Source: an uncultured Tenacibaculum sp. (GTDB lineage Bacteria; Bacteroidota; Bacteroidia; Flavobacteriales; Flavobacteriaceae). From it: a stretch of 64,000 nucleotides of DNA. Position numbers and translations under genes: made by a program. Below the pieces are notes generated by a model that saw nothing but the letters and a program-made list of their open reading frames with translations, ran no database searches and had not been told where the DNA came from. Where the stretch lies: positions 1 to 64,000 of the forward strand of contig CAKZVD010000003.1 of NCBI GenBank assembly GCA_937922085.1. Direction: 5' to 3'. Of the stretch, positions 20,036 to 25,905 are shown one piece after another (the stretch's first letter is position 1; the number at the start of each line of letters is the position of its first letter).

Positions 20036-20043
20036 CAAAAATA
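20036..20043 (-). promoter_or_regulatory. -7 box of the pepP promoter
   Basis: The minus strand reads TATTTTTG, a match to TAnnTTTG, ending 32 bp upstream of the ATG. Confidence 0.45.
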
Positions 20044-20078
20044 AAAAAAGACTTGTTTATCAACGAAGCCAAATGGCA

Positions 20079-20663
20079 TTATTTTATGTTTTTACGTATT
20101 CTACTTACATGTCGTTTAGAAATTCCTAAAAAAGAAGCTAAATAATGCAATGGAATGGTTTGTAATAATTCAGGGTCGTTAGCCAATAATTTTAAATAAC
20201 GTTCTTCTGGTGATAAGGTGAGTAAATCAATACGATAATCATCAATTAAAAAAATTTGATTTTCAATAAGATTATAATAAAAACGATTAAAAGCCTTGTT
20301 TGTAGTAATAAGATGTTTAAAATCAATTGAATTTATAATAAGTAAATTACAATTACTTAAAGCTTTGATACTTTTTCTAGAGGCTTTTTGTTGTAAAAAA
20401 CTTTTTAAAGCAGCAGTACAGGTGTTTTTTAATGCTAAGTAGGTGGTTTTTTCTTCTTCTAAAACAGAAATTGAATGTTGCAAAACACCACTTTCTATAA
20501 AACAGAAATAAAGACAAATTTTATTCTCTAATACGAAATAAGCGTTTTTTTTGATTTTTAGAGGTTTAAAATAACTTAAAATTTCAGGAATATGAATAAA
20601 TAGATTTTCATCTATAATAATCGATTGTAAATAAATTTCGAATTGCTGATGTGTTGCACTCAT
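20079..20663 (-). CDS. Crp/Fnr-family transcriptional regulator
   Basis: About 194 residues. A cupin-like cyclic-nucleotide-binding fold (about 20-130) leads to a C-terminal helix-turn-helix (SPEERYLKLLANDPELLQTIPLHYLASFLGISKRHVSRIRK). The effector is unlikely to be cAMP, since the phosphate-binding cassette is not conserved, as is usual in flavobacterial members. The ORF track starts at 20675, but a TATATTTG -7 box at 20680-20687 would put the transcript start next to that codon, so I prefer the ATG at 20663 (MSATHQQ). Confidence 0.85.
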   Translation of the reverse strand: MSATHQQFEIYLQSIIIDENLFIHIPEILSYFKPLKIKKNAYFVLENKICLYFCFIESGVLQHSISVLEEEKTTYLALKNTCTAALKSFLQQKASRKSIKALSNCNLLIINSIDFKHLITTNKAFNRFYYNLIENQIFLIDDYRIDLLTLSPEERYLKLLANDPELLQTIPLHYLASFLGISKRHVSRIRKNIK

Positions 20664-20759
20664 ATGAAATAGCATTATACAAATATAAATGAATACACTG
20701 CGAATATTAATATATCGTCTTTTATAGCTAGCGCAGACACTATTTTTAATGTAAAATTT

Positions 20760-21718
20760 TAGAGGTCAGTAGTTATTTACTTATTAATTCTGCTTGATAA
20801 ATTTTATTTCCTACAACCATTTTCGTAATCAAGTTGTTGAATATTGTTGCCTTGCTCTGTGATCGATTTATTCTAAAACAGAATTCGTTAAAATATCTAT
20901 TAAGATTATCATCACTAACCCAAGAATAGGTAGTTCTTATCCAAGATTTAACTTGATGTATCATTGTGTGTAGCGCTTTGAAGTTTAATCCTTTATTGCT
21001 TTCTATTTGAGTTATATTAAATGCTTTTGCAATTGGCCTATAACCTCTCCATTTGTCTGTTGTTACTTTAGCTTCTCGGCTGATGTGATTTACAAAGATG
21101 TACTGTAGTGATTGAGCTGAAAAATCCTCTATTTTCATAGCGTACATCCTTTTAACTTTTCCGTTCTTACTAAGCTGAATGGCTGTTACTGCTTTCTTTT
21201 TCTTGCTATGATAACTTCTACCTGTCTTACCTGCATCTTTACCGCCAAGAACAAATTCATCAACGTGTACCTCTCCATCCATAGGGTTATTTCCACTGGA
21301 AGACATCGCTTCTCTTACTTTGAGCATAAATAATCTAGCTGTTTTTTCGGTTACCCCATAACGAACTCCCATATAACTTGCTGACAAGCTTTTTGTAGAT
21401 GTAGCCATTTCGAAACAAATAAAAAATGCTTTTCGAACACCAAATTTAACCTTATGAAAAAGCGTTTCTGCTGTGGCTGATTCTGTGTGCCTACAAATAT
21501 TACATTGTCTAGAAAAATCAGCACGAGATTGACAAGCTGTATGATTACATCTAGTGCATTTAAACTCTGTTGCTGATTTTATTTGAGCTAAATATTCCTT
21601 ACAATCTTCATCTGTTTTGAACCGATCAGAGAACTCTAGAAGATTTTGACCCTTGAAAACATCCATATTTTAATATCTTTATTAGTCATTAAGATACGCA
21701 TTTAAATACTGACCTCTA
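20760..21718. mobile_element. IS1595-type insertion sequence
   Basis: Terminal inverted repeats of 12 bp (TAGAGGTCAGTA on the left, its complement on the right) bracket a single transposase gene, total about 959 bp. No 8-bp target duplication is visible (left flank GTAAAATTT, right flank TCTATTTAA), which suggests a deletion next to the element or recombination between copies. Confidence 0.85.
20773..21666 (-). CDS. IS1595-family (ISXO2-like) transposase
   Basis: 297 residues, intact. An N-terminal zinc ribbon (CTRCNHTAC...CNICRHTES) precedes the DDE-type catalytic domain: DEFVLGGK carries the first Asp, TDKWRGY the second, and the last acidic or Asn residue lies in the RYFNEFCFRINR region, as is normal for ISXO2-like enzymes. 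The intact frame and inverted repeats suggest a recent or active element. It is read away from the metallophosphoesterase that it has truncated. Confidence 0.93.
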   Translation of the reverse strand: MDVFKGQNLLEFSDRFKTDEDCKEYLAQIKSATEFKCTRCNHTACQSRADFSRQCNICRHTESATAETLFHKVKFGVRKAFFICFEMATSTKSLSASYMGVRYGVTEKTARLFMLKVREAMSSSGNNPMDGEVHVDEFVLGGKDAGKTGRSYHSKKKKAVTAIQLSKNGKVKRMYAMKIEDFSAQSLQYIFVNHISREAKVTTDKWRGYRPIAKAFNITQIESNKGLNFKALHTMIHQVKSWIRTTYSWVSDDNLNRYFNEFCFRINRSQSKATIFNNLITKMVVGNKIYQAELISK

Positions 21719-22059
21719 TCTATTTAATTAAAGGAAATCATGAAAATGCAGCTTTACAAAATACTCGAAGATTCGAATGGATTAAAGATTATTTTGAATT
21801 AGGAATAAAGGATAAAGATGCGCCTAATGGAAAACGAAAAATTACATTATTACATTATGCTATGAAAGTTTGGCGTTCTTCTTTTAGAGGAACTTGGCAT
21901 TTATATGGACATTCTCACGGACATTTACCTGATGATATACATTCATTATCATTTGATGTAGGTGTAGATTGTCATGATTTTTATCCGTTATCATATGAAG
22001 AAGTTAAAAATAGAATGAAACAGAAACAATGGACATCTCCGTTTGCTAATGAAAAATAA
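21719..22059 (+). pseudogene. Metallophosphoesterase, 5' end lost at the IS junction
   Basis: The frame of the track ORF at 21862 is open all the way back to the IS boundary and reads YLIKGNHEN...FEWIKDYFEL before it. GNHE is the metal-binding motif of calcineurin-like phosphoesterases. LLHYAM and YGHSHG, two more metal-binding blocks, follow in order, so the C-terminal half is intact. The missing N-terminal ~75 residues would hold the SDTHF and GDF motifs. A clean copy is not found on the other side of the element; the 85 bp there only vaguely resembles an SDTHFNH start. The remnant is probably inactive. Confidence 0.88.
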
Positions 22060-22077
22060 ATTTAAGATTAAATTAAT

Positions 22078-22605
22078 ATGAAAAAGAGCACTTTTAATGA
22101 CTTTACTCTGTTTTACAATAATAGAAATTCTGATAATTGGAATTTTGCGAAGCATTATATACCAAAACAATTTGAATCAAAATATATAATTCATTGGAGC
22201 GTAGGAATAATTAATGATTTTCCTTTTGATAGATATCCTTTGAATAATATAACATTTAAAGATATGAATGAGCGAGTAAAAATAGAACAAGAATTTAATA
22301 TTTTATTAAAAGAAGAAAAAAGGTATAAATCTATTTCAATTATTGATTTGGCGAGCAGATTTAATATACCATGTTCGCATAAGACAGTAGATCTTATTCC
22401 AGAAACACCTGGAGTTACTTTATTAGAAGATTTAACTTTATTAAAACTTAAACAATCATTAAAAAGACTTTCTGAAAATTCAAAATTAAATTTACTTATT
22501 TATAATTTTGAAGATTATCAGCATTATACCAACTTAAAAGAAGAATATATAAATATTGCTTTAGAAAAATATTTTAAAATTGAAGATAATGAAGAAATGT
22601 ATTAA
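22078..22605 (+). CDS. Hypothetical protein downstream of the truncated phosphoesterase
   Basis: 175 residues, not recognised. No signal peptide or membrane segment. It is rich in Asn, Lys and aromatic residues, with a helical C-terminal half (LKLKQSLKRLSENSKL). It begins 18 bp after the phosphoesterase remnant, so it was probably the second gene of that operon and may have lost its promoter through the IS event. Confidence 0.6.
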   Translation: MKKSTFNDFTLFYNNRNSDNWNFAKHYIPKQFESKYIIHWSVGIINDFPFDRYPLNNITFKDMNERVKIEQEFNILLKEEKRYKSISIIDLASRFNIPCSHKTVDLIPETPGVTLLEDLTLLKLKQSLKRLSENSKLNLLIYNFEDYQHYTNLKEEYINIALEKYFKIEDNEEMY

Positions 22606-22718
22606 AATTAGAAAAAGAATTTTAGGACTTTATATTACTTAAGTATTTAAAATCAAAATATAAGAAGAGTAAGTAAAATAATAAATTGTAATTATATAAA
22701 ATTAAGCTGCACAAAAAT

Positions 22719-22756
22719 CACGGTAAACAGGGAATCAAAATCCCCTGTTTACCGTG
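22719..22756. other. Long perfect hairpin without a T tract
   Basis: CACGGTAAACAGGG pairs perfectly over 14 bp with CCCTGTTTACCGTG around a 10-nt loop. This is more GC-rich than its surroundings. No U-run follows on either strand, so it is not an ordinary terminator. It lies between the hypothetical gene and a GG-leader peptide gene. Confidence 0.8.
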
Positions 22757-22818
22757 TAAAGATGTAGTATCTATTTAAGTAATTTAGCATCAAATTAATT
22801 AAATAAAACCTCAAAATT

Positions 22819-23010
22819 ATGTTTAAAAACATTTCAAAATTAGGTAAAAACCTAAACAAATCTCAACAGCAAGAAATCAATGGAGGATTTAAGAAGGGAC
22901 CTATAGGAACTGAATGTGGAGGAGATGGTTCATTTATATTTCAAGATGAAATAAAAGTGTGTTGTTTCCAACCAGGTAAATTTTTAGGACAAGGAACTTA
23001 TATTTGTTAA
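22819..23010 (+). CDS. GG-leader peptide precursor, Cys-containing core
   Basis: 63 residues. The leader MFKNISKLGKNLNKSQQQEINGG ends in a double glycine, the cleavage mark of C39-type peptidase exporters, and is followed by a 40-residue core with four Cys, two adjacent (VCCF). The leader is nearly the same as those of the five peptides at 31.3-32.6 kb, so it belongs to the same family. These peptides are handled as bacteriocin-like or modified peptides in this phylum. No exporter or modifying enzyme is in the window. A terminator follows. Confidence 0.82.
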   Translation: MFKNISKLGKNLNKSQQQEINGGFKKGPIGTECGGDGSFIFQDEIKVCCFQPGKFLGQGTYIC

Positions 23011-23033
23011 TATAATTTTCCTCCTTTATCATT

Positions 23034-23079
23034 ACCCTTTGTATATTTAAAAAACCTCTTTTTTATATACAAAGGGTTT
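23034..23079 (+). terminator. Terminator-like hairpin after the peptide gene
   Basis: ACCCTTTGTATAT pairs with ATATACAAAGGGT over 13 bp around an 18-nt loop, followed by TTTATTG. Confidence 0.65.
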
Positions 23080-23209
23080 ATTGTATTTATATTTTTCAAT
23101 AGAATAAAATAAAAACACTATCATAAATAAACTCCTCAAATTTAATATTTAGAATTTGAAGTAATATTTTAATCAAGTCACATTTCTTAGTATATTTGAA
23201 TGATAATCG

Positions 23210-23626
23210 TTAATTTTTTGTTTTAGAGTAATTGCTTATACCTTCTTTTTCTAATTCAATTATAAAGTCTTCTAAATTTTCACAATATTTATTGAGGCAA
23301 TTAAATTTAAAACTTTTTTTATTTTTAAAAATTAACTTGAAACTAGGGTGATTTTTAAAAGAATTTCTATAATTATACCCTATAATATTTTTTAAAAGAA
23401 TTCTTTCATATTTAGTTTTTTCTAAAAAAATAGATTCATTACTTAAAGTTATTTTAATTTCTTTAATGTAAAATCTTTTTACTATTTCTAAAATAATAAA
23501 ACTAAACAAAAAATTAAAACAAATGAAAGTAACATAATCATTTTTTAAATAGCTAGTTATCATTAAAGATATTACAATACTTACACTATAATAAAATAGA
23601 TTAATCGTCTTAATTCTATATTTCAT
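23210..23626 (-). CDS. Small membrane protein, function unknown
   Basis: 138 residues. Two N-terminal membrane segments (about 11-27 and 33-50) are followed by a soluble beta-rich domain of about 85 residues (IKITLSNESIFLEKTKYERILLKNIIGYNYRN). The arrangement is like small membrane-anchored PH-type proteins, but I cannot name the family. It is monocistronic. Confidence 0.6.
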   Translation of the reverse strand: MKYRIKTINLFYYSVSIVISLMITSYLKNDYVTFICFNFLFSFIILEIVKRFYIKEIKITLSNESIFLEKTKYERILLKNIIGYNYRNSFKNHPSFKLIFKNKKSFKFNCLNKYCENLEDFIIELEKEGISNYSKTKN

Positions 23627-23705
23627 TCATTAAAAATTTTAAATATGAGACCAAAATATTTAATATTTTGTAGAAAATAAGTAATATTGCAGTATTAATT
23701 AAGAA

Positions 23706-23813
23706 ATGAAATTACAAAACATACATAGAAACACACAATTCGAACTTTGTTCGTATGATTTTCGCCCGAGTATTTTGCGAAAAGGAGGCTATGTATATCT
23801 AATTCAACGATGA
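23706..23813 (+). CDS. Leader peptide 1: codon roll-call of the tRNA array
   Basis: A 35-codon ORF missed by the track. Codons 11-22 (23736-23771) encode QFELCSYDFRPS: CAA, TTC, GAA, CTT, TGT, TCG, TAT, GAT, TTT, CGC, CCG, AGT. These call every one of the 11 tRNA species of the downstream array (Gln, Phe, Glu, Leu-TAG, Cys, Ser-TGA, Tyr, Asp, Arg-ACG, Pro-TGG, Ser-GCT), with only Phe used twice. CTT, CGC, CCG and TCG are unusual choices here, where Leu is mostly TTA and Arg mostly AGA. Twelve nt later, GGAGGCT (23784-23790) can pair with AGCGTCC of the next terminator with one mismatch. I infer an attenuation leader; the peptide itself probably has no other task. Confidence 0.75.
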   Translation: MKLQNIHRNTQFELCSYDFRPSILRKGGYVYLIQR

Positions 23814-23847
23814 TTTAAGTAAATTATAATAAGAAATAATACAGTAT

Positions 23848-23880
23848 AAGCGTCCAATTTAAAAATTGGACGCTTTTTTT
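23848..23880 (+). terminator. Terminator 1 (attenuator) after leader peptide 1
   Basis: AAGCGTCCAATT pairs with AATTGGACGCTT, followed by a T run. It starts 34 nt after the leader stop. Its 5' arm can alternatively pair with GGAGGCT inside the leader ORF. Confidence 0.9.
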
Positions 23881-24199
23881 ATGAAAAAAAATAAAAAATG
23901 TTTAGTTAAGAAAAGTAAATAAATAAAGAAGTAAAAAACAAGAAACAATTGAGAGACAGCCTTTTGTATAAAATGTTTATAATCTGTAAAATACGGACAG
24001 GGAGCCTAATGCTTTTATTTTAGTTAAACAATTGATTGTCAGTAAATTAATATTTATTTTTTCTTGTGTAATTAAAAAAGGTGTCCCATCTTTGCATCGT
24101 CGAAACGTAACAAAATTATTGTTTTGATATTCTGAAAAATAAATATGTATAAATTCAGAAACATTTAAAAAAGTAAAATAATCATAATTAGTAAATAAA
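23881..24199. other. Spacer between the two leader modules
   Basis: AT-rich, with no tRNA and no plus-strand ORF I can support. The 84-aa minus-strand track ORF here has no recognisable features and overlaps the second leader. A weak -7-like CATCTTTG occurs near 24089. Whether the second leader has its own promoter cannot be told. Confidence 0.5.
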
Positions 24200-24328
24200 A
24201 TGAAACAGTATTCACAACATATAACACCCAACTATTTTGAGTTTCGCTCGCCGAGTAGCCTTTATGTACTATGTAGTGATGAAGATTTTAAATATAATAA
24301 GGAGATATACTATGATGATATAAGTTAA
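24200..24328 (+). CDS. Leader peptide 2: codon roll-call directly before the tRNA array
   Basis: A 42-codon ORF missed by the track. Codons 12-30 (24233-24289) read YFEFRSPSSLYVLCSDEDF; every one except Val is decoded by an array tRNA, and ten of the eleven species occur (TAT, TTT, GAG, CGC, TCG, CCG, AGT/AGC, CTT/CTA, TGT, GAT). Gln appears at codons 3 and 6. The rare codons CGC, TCG and CCG are used as in leader 1. Eleven nt after the block, AAGGAGAT (24299-24306) matches the 3' arm of the terminator and can pair with its 5' arm (ATCTCC). So a ribosome stalled in the block would leave the antiterminator free. The first tRNA starts 75 nt after the stop. Confidence 0.78.
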   Translation: MKQYSQHITPNYFEFRSPSSLYVLCSDEDFKYNKEIYYDDIS

Positions 24329-24351
24329 TTATATACAATATAATAAAAATG

Positions 24352-24388
24352 AAAAGCATCTCCATACAAAAAAGGAGATGCTTTTTTT
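24352..24388 (+). terminator. Terminator 2 (attenuator) immediately before the tRNA array
   Basis: AAAAGCATCTCC pairs with GGAGATGCTTTT around a 10-nt loop, followed by seven T. It sits 15 bp ahead of the first tRNA gene, so array transcription must read through it. An identical GGAGAT upstream in the leader ORF offers a competing antiterminator pairing. Confidence 0.92.
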
Positions 24389-24403
24389 ATGGAATAAAAT
24401 TAA

Positions 24404-24491
24404 GGAAGAACAAGCCAATTTGGTGGTGGCCACGGTTTTGAAAACCGTTCGGAGTTAACGACTCGTGTGGGTTCGAATCCCACTTCTTCCG
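24404..24491 (+). tRNA. tRNA-Ser (TGA)
   Basis: Acceptor GGAAGAA/TTCTTCC, anticodon loop TTTGAAA between ACGGT/ACCGT, long variable arm, T-arm GTGGG-TTCGAAT-CCCAC, discriminator G followed by CA. First gene of the array. Confidence 0.95.
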
Positions 24492-24496
24492 CAATA

Positions 24497-24584
24497 GGAG
24501 AATAGGTAAAATATTGGTTTGTTACGCTTAACTGCTAATTAAGTCCATGTAAAAATGGTGAAGGTTCGATTCCTTTGTTCTCCG
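24497..24584 (+). tRNA. tRNA-Ser (GCT)
   Basis: Acceptor GGAGAAT/GTTCTCC, anticodon loop CTGCTAA between CTTAA/TTAAG, class II variable arm, discriminator G then CA. Confidence 0.93.
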
Positions 24585-24589
24585 CAAAA

Positions 24590-24662
24590 GACAAGATGGC
24601 TGAAAGGTTAAGGCAACGGACTGCAAATCCGTTTTTTATGAGTTCGAATCTCATTCTTGTCT
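24590..24662 (+). tRNA. tRNA-Cys (GCA)
   Basis: Acceptor GACAAGA/TCTTGTC, anticodon loop CTGCAAA between ACGGA/TCCGT, discriminator T (usual for Cys), then CA. Confidence 0.95.
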
Positions 24663-24720
24663 CAATGATTGATATAATTTCAAATGAATTTGAAAATTAT
24701 GTAAATCCAATTTGTGATTA

Positions 24721-24754
24721 AATGAGAAGGCGTAGCAATCTCATTCTTGTTTCA
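24721..24754 (+). repeat. Fragment of a tRNA-Cys 3' end
   Basis: AATCTCATTCTTGTTTCA repeats the T-arm and acceptor end of the preceding tRNA-Cys with one change. It lacks the rest of the molecule and is probably the scar of a lost tRNA copy. Confidence 0.6.
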
Positions 24755-24794
24755 AGAAAATAAGATCATTGACATACTGGAAAATTTAAAAAAT

Positions 24795-24866
24795 GCGCTG
24801 TTCGTATAATGGTTAGTACATCTGACTTTCTATCAGAAAATACGAGTTCAATTCTCTTACAGCGTA
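24795..24866 (+). tRNA. tRNA-Glu (TTC), copy 1
   Basis: Acceptor GCGCTGT/ACAGCGT with G1-T72, anticodon loop CTTTCTA between TCTGA/TCAGA, discriminator A then CA. The T-stem has one C-T mismatch (TACGAG/CTCTTA) that the two later copies lack, so this copy may be weakened. Confidence 0.85.
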
Positions 24867-24885
24867 CAAATTTATAATTAAAAAT

Positions 24886-24968
24886 GGAAGTGTTGAGCAA
24901 TTGGTTGGCTCGACAGACTGTAAATCTGTTCTCTTCGGAGCTTGTAGGTTCAAATCCTACCACTTCCA
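24886..24968 (+). tRNA. tRNA-Tyr (GTA), copy 1
   Basis: Acceptor GGAAGTG/CACTTCC, anticodon loop CTGTAAA, class II variable arm with a TTCG loop, T-loop TTCAAAT, discriminator A then CA. Confidence 0.95.
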
Positions 24969-24973
24969 CAAAA

Positions 24974-25046
24974 AGTACTGTAGCACAATGGCTAGTGTAT
25001 CCGACTGTCTCTCGGAAAGTTGCGGGTTCGAATCCCGTCAGTACTG
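24974..25046 (+). tRNA. tRNA-Asp (GTC), copy 1
   Basis: Acceptor AGTACTG/CAGTACT, anticodon loop CTGTCTC between TCCGA/TCGGA, T-arm GCGGG-TTCGAAT-CCCGT, discriminator G then CA. Starting with A instead of the usual G1 is unusual for Asp. Confidence 0.92.
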
Positions 25047-25052
25047 CAAAGA

Positions 25053-25112
25053 AGTACTGATGGAATGAGAAGTTTATCTCGAGCAAAGTCGAGAGGAATC
25101 CCGTCAGTACTG
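25053..25112 (+). pseudogene. 60-nt Asp-derived tRNA-like gene, copy 1
   Basis: It keeps the acceptor AGTACTG/CAGTACT, the ATCCCGT end and the G-CA terminus of tRNA-Asp, but the D and anticodon arms are replaced by a segment containing CTCGA-GCAAAG-TCGAG, a small hairpin. No anticodon is present. An identical copy exists at 25678. It is either a decayed tRNA or a tRNA mimic. Confidence 0.7.
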
Positions 25113-25117
25113 CAAAA

Positions 25118-25190
25118 CTGGGAAGATAACGATTGGGTGTTTACCTGCTTTGGATGCAGGAGGTTGTAGGTTCGAGTCCTACTTCTCAGA
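25118..25190 (+). tRNA. tRNA-Pro (TGG), copy 1
   Basis: Acceptor CTGGGAA/TTCTCAG, anticodon loop TTTGGAT between CCTGC/GCAGG, T-loop TTCGAGT, discriminator A then CA. Confidence 0.93.
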
Positions 25191-25197
25191 CAAAAAT

Positions 25198-25267
25198 GCG
25201 CTGTTAGTAACGGTTAGTACATCTGACTTTCTATCAGAAAATAGGAGTTCGATTCTCCTACAGAGTA
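25198..25267 (+). tRNA. tRNA-Glu (TTC), copy 2
   Basis: Same anticodon arm as copy 1, regular T-stem TAGGAG/CTCCTA. The D-loop is 2 nt shorter (GTTAGTAACGG against GTTAGTATAACGG in copy 3) and the acceptor has a G-A mismatch, so function is doubtful. Confidence 0.78.
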
Positions 25268-25277
25268 CAAATAAAAT

Positions 25278-25351
25278 GCAGGAATGGCGGAATTGGCATA
25301 CGCGTCTGATTTAGAATCAGAATTTTGAGAGTTCGAGTCTCTCTTCCTGTA
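25278..25351 (+). tRNA. tRNA-Leu (TAG) with short variable loop, copy 1
   Basis: Acceptor GCAGGAA/TTCCTGT, anticodon loop TTTAGAA between TCTGA/TCAGA, D-arm GGCGGAATTGGCATACGC typical of Leu. The variable region is only about 5 nt instead of the long class II arm, giving 74 nt in all. Discriminator A then CA. Confidence 0.88.
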
Positions 25352-25391
25352 CAAGTAAAAGATTTAGAATTTATTTCTTTCTCTAGAAGAT

Positions 25392-25463
25392 AGACCTGTG
25401 ATGTAATGGTTAGCATACAAGATTTTGATTCTTGTTGTATAGGTTCAAATCCTGTCAGGTTTA
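25392..25463 (+). tRNA. tRNA-Gln (TTG), copy 1
   Basis: Acceptor AGACCTG/CAGGTTT, anticodon loop TTTTGAT between CAAGA/TCTTG, T-loop TTCAAAT, discriminator A then CA. Confidence 0.92.
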
Positions 25464-25510
25464 CAAATGATGATTTTAGTTTATTTAAAATAAAAGGAAG
25501 TCATTTAAAT

Positions 25511-25593
25511 GGAAGTGTTGAGCAATTGGTTGGCTCGACAGACTGTAAATCTGTTCTCTTCGGAGCTTGTAGGTTCGAATCCTACCACTTCCA
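25511..25593 (+). tRNA. tRNA-Tyr (GTA), copy 2
   Basis: Same as copy 1 except T-loop TTCGAAT. Discriminator A then CA. Confidence 0.95.
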
Positions 25594-25598
25594 CAAAA

Positions 25599-25671
25599 AG
25601 TACTGTAGCACAATGGCTAGTGTATCCGACTGTCTATCGGAAAGTTGCGGGTTCGAATCCCGTCAGTACTG
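25599..25671 (+). tRNA. tRNA-Asp (GTC), copy 2
   Basis: Same as copy 1 with anticodon loop CTGTCTA. Discriminator G then CA. Confidence 0.92.
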
Positions 25672-25677
25672 CAAAGA

Positions 25678-25737
25678 AGTACTGATGGAATGAGAAGTTT
25701 ATCTCGAGCAAAGTCGAGAGGAATCCCGTCAGTACTG
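25678..25737 (+). pseudogene. 60-nt Asp-derived tRNA-like gene, copy 2
   Basis: Identical to the copy at 25053: intact Asp acceptor stem and G-CA end, no anticodon arm, internal CTCGA/TCGAG hairpin. Confidence 0.7.
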
Positions 25738-25742
25738 CAAAA

Positions 25743-25815
25743 CTGGGAAGATAACGATTGGATGTTTACCTGCTTTGGATGCAGGAGGTTGTAGGTTCAA
25801 GTCCTACTTCTCAGA
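25743..25815 (+). tRNA. tRNA-Pro (TGG), copy 2
   Basis: Differs from copy 1 in the D-loop (GGATG for GGGTG) and T-loop (TTCAAGT). Discriminator A then CA. Confidence 0.93.
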
Positions 25816-25822
25816 CAAAAAT

Positions 25823-25894
25823 GCGCTGTTAGTATAACGGTTAGTACATCTGACTTTCTATCAGAAAATAGGAGCTCGATTCTCCTATAGAGTA
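25823..25894 (+). tRNA. tRNA-Glu (TTC), copy 3
   Basis: Full-length D-loop, anticodon loop CTTTCTA, T-loop CTCGATT, acceptor GCGCTGT/ATAGAGT with one G-A mismatch. Discriminator A then CA. Confidence 0.82.
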
Positions 25895-25905
25895 CAAAAT
25901 TAAAT

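Larger units (their letters stand above)
24886..25510 (+). repeat. Tandem tRNA block, unit 1 (Tyr-Asp-Asp'-Pro-Glu-Leu-Gln)
   Basis: A unit of about 625 bp holding six tRNAs and a shortened Asp-like gene is repeated directly at 25511. Spacers and tRNAs are near-identical, so the duplication is recent, yet small changes are already present. Confidence 0.93.

Noticed and set aside
20676-20759. Possible 5' end of the metallophosphoesterase left of the IS
   Set aside because: Only a loose FIASADTIFN resemblance to the SDTHFNH motif with an extra residue; no start codon or continuous frame supports it.
23977-24231. 84-aa minus-strand ORF between the leader modules
   Set aside because: No recognisable domain, overlaps leader ORF 2 on the other strand, and Cys/Phe-rich composition is like AT-rich noise.
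24299-24318. AAGGAGATATACTATG looks like a strong Shine-Dalgarno and start for a tiny ORF inside leader 2
   Set aside because: The reading frame ends after three codons, and this phylum makes little use of Shine-Dalgarno sites; the segment is better explained as an antiterminator arm.
24766-25086. 106-aa minus-strand ORF, and similar ORFs at 25406-25693 and 25797-25982
   Set aside because: They run across tRNA genes; the apparent motifs (GFEPATF, RFESYHF) are translations of conserved tRNA T-arms.
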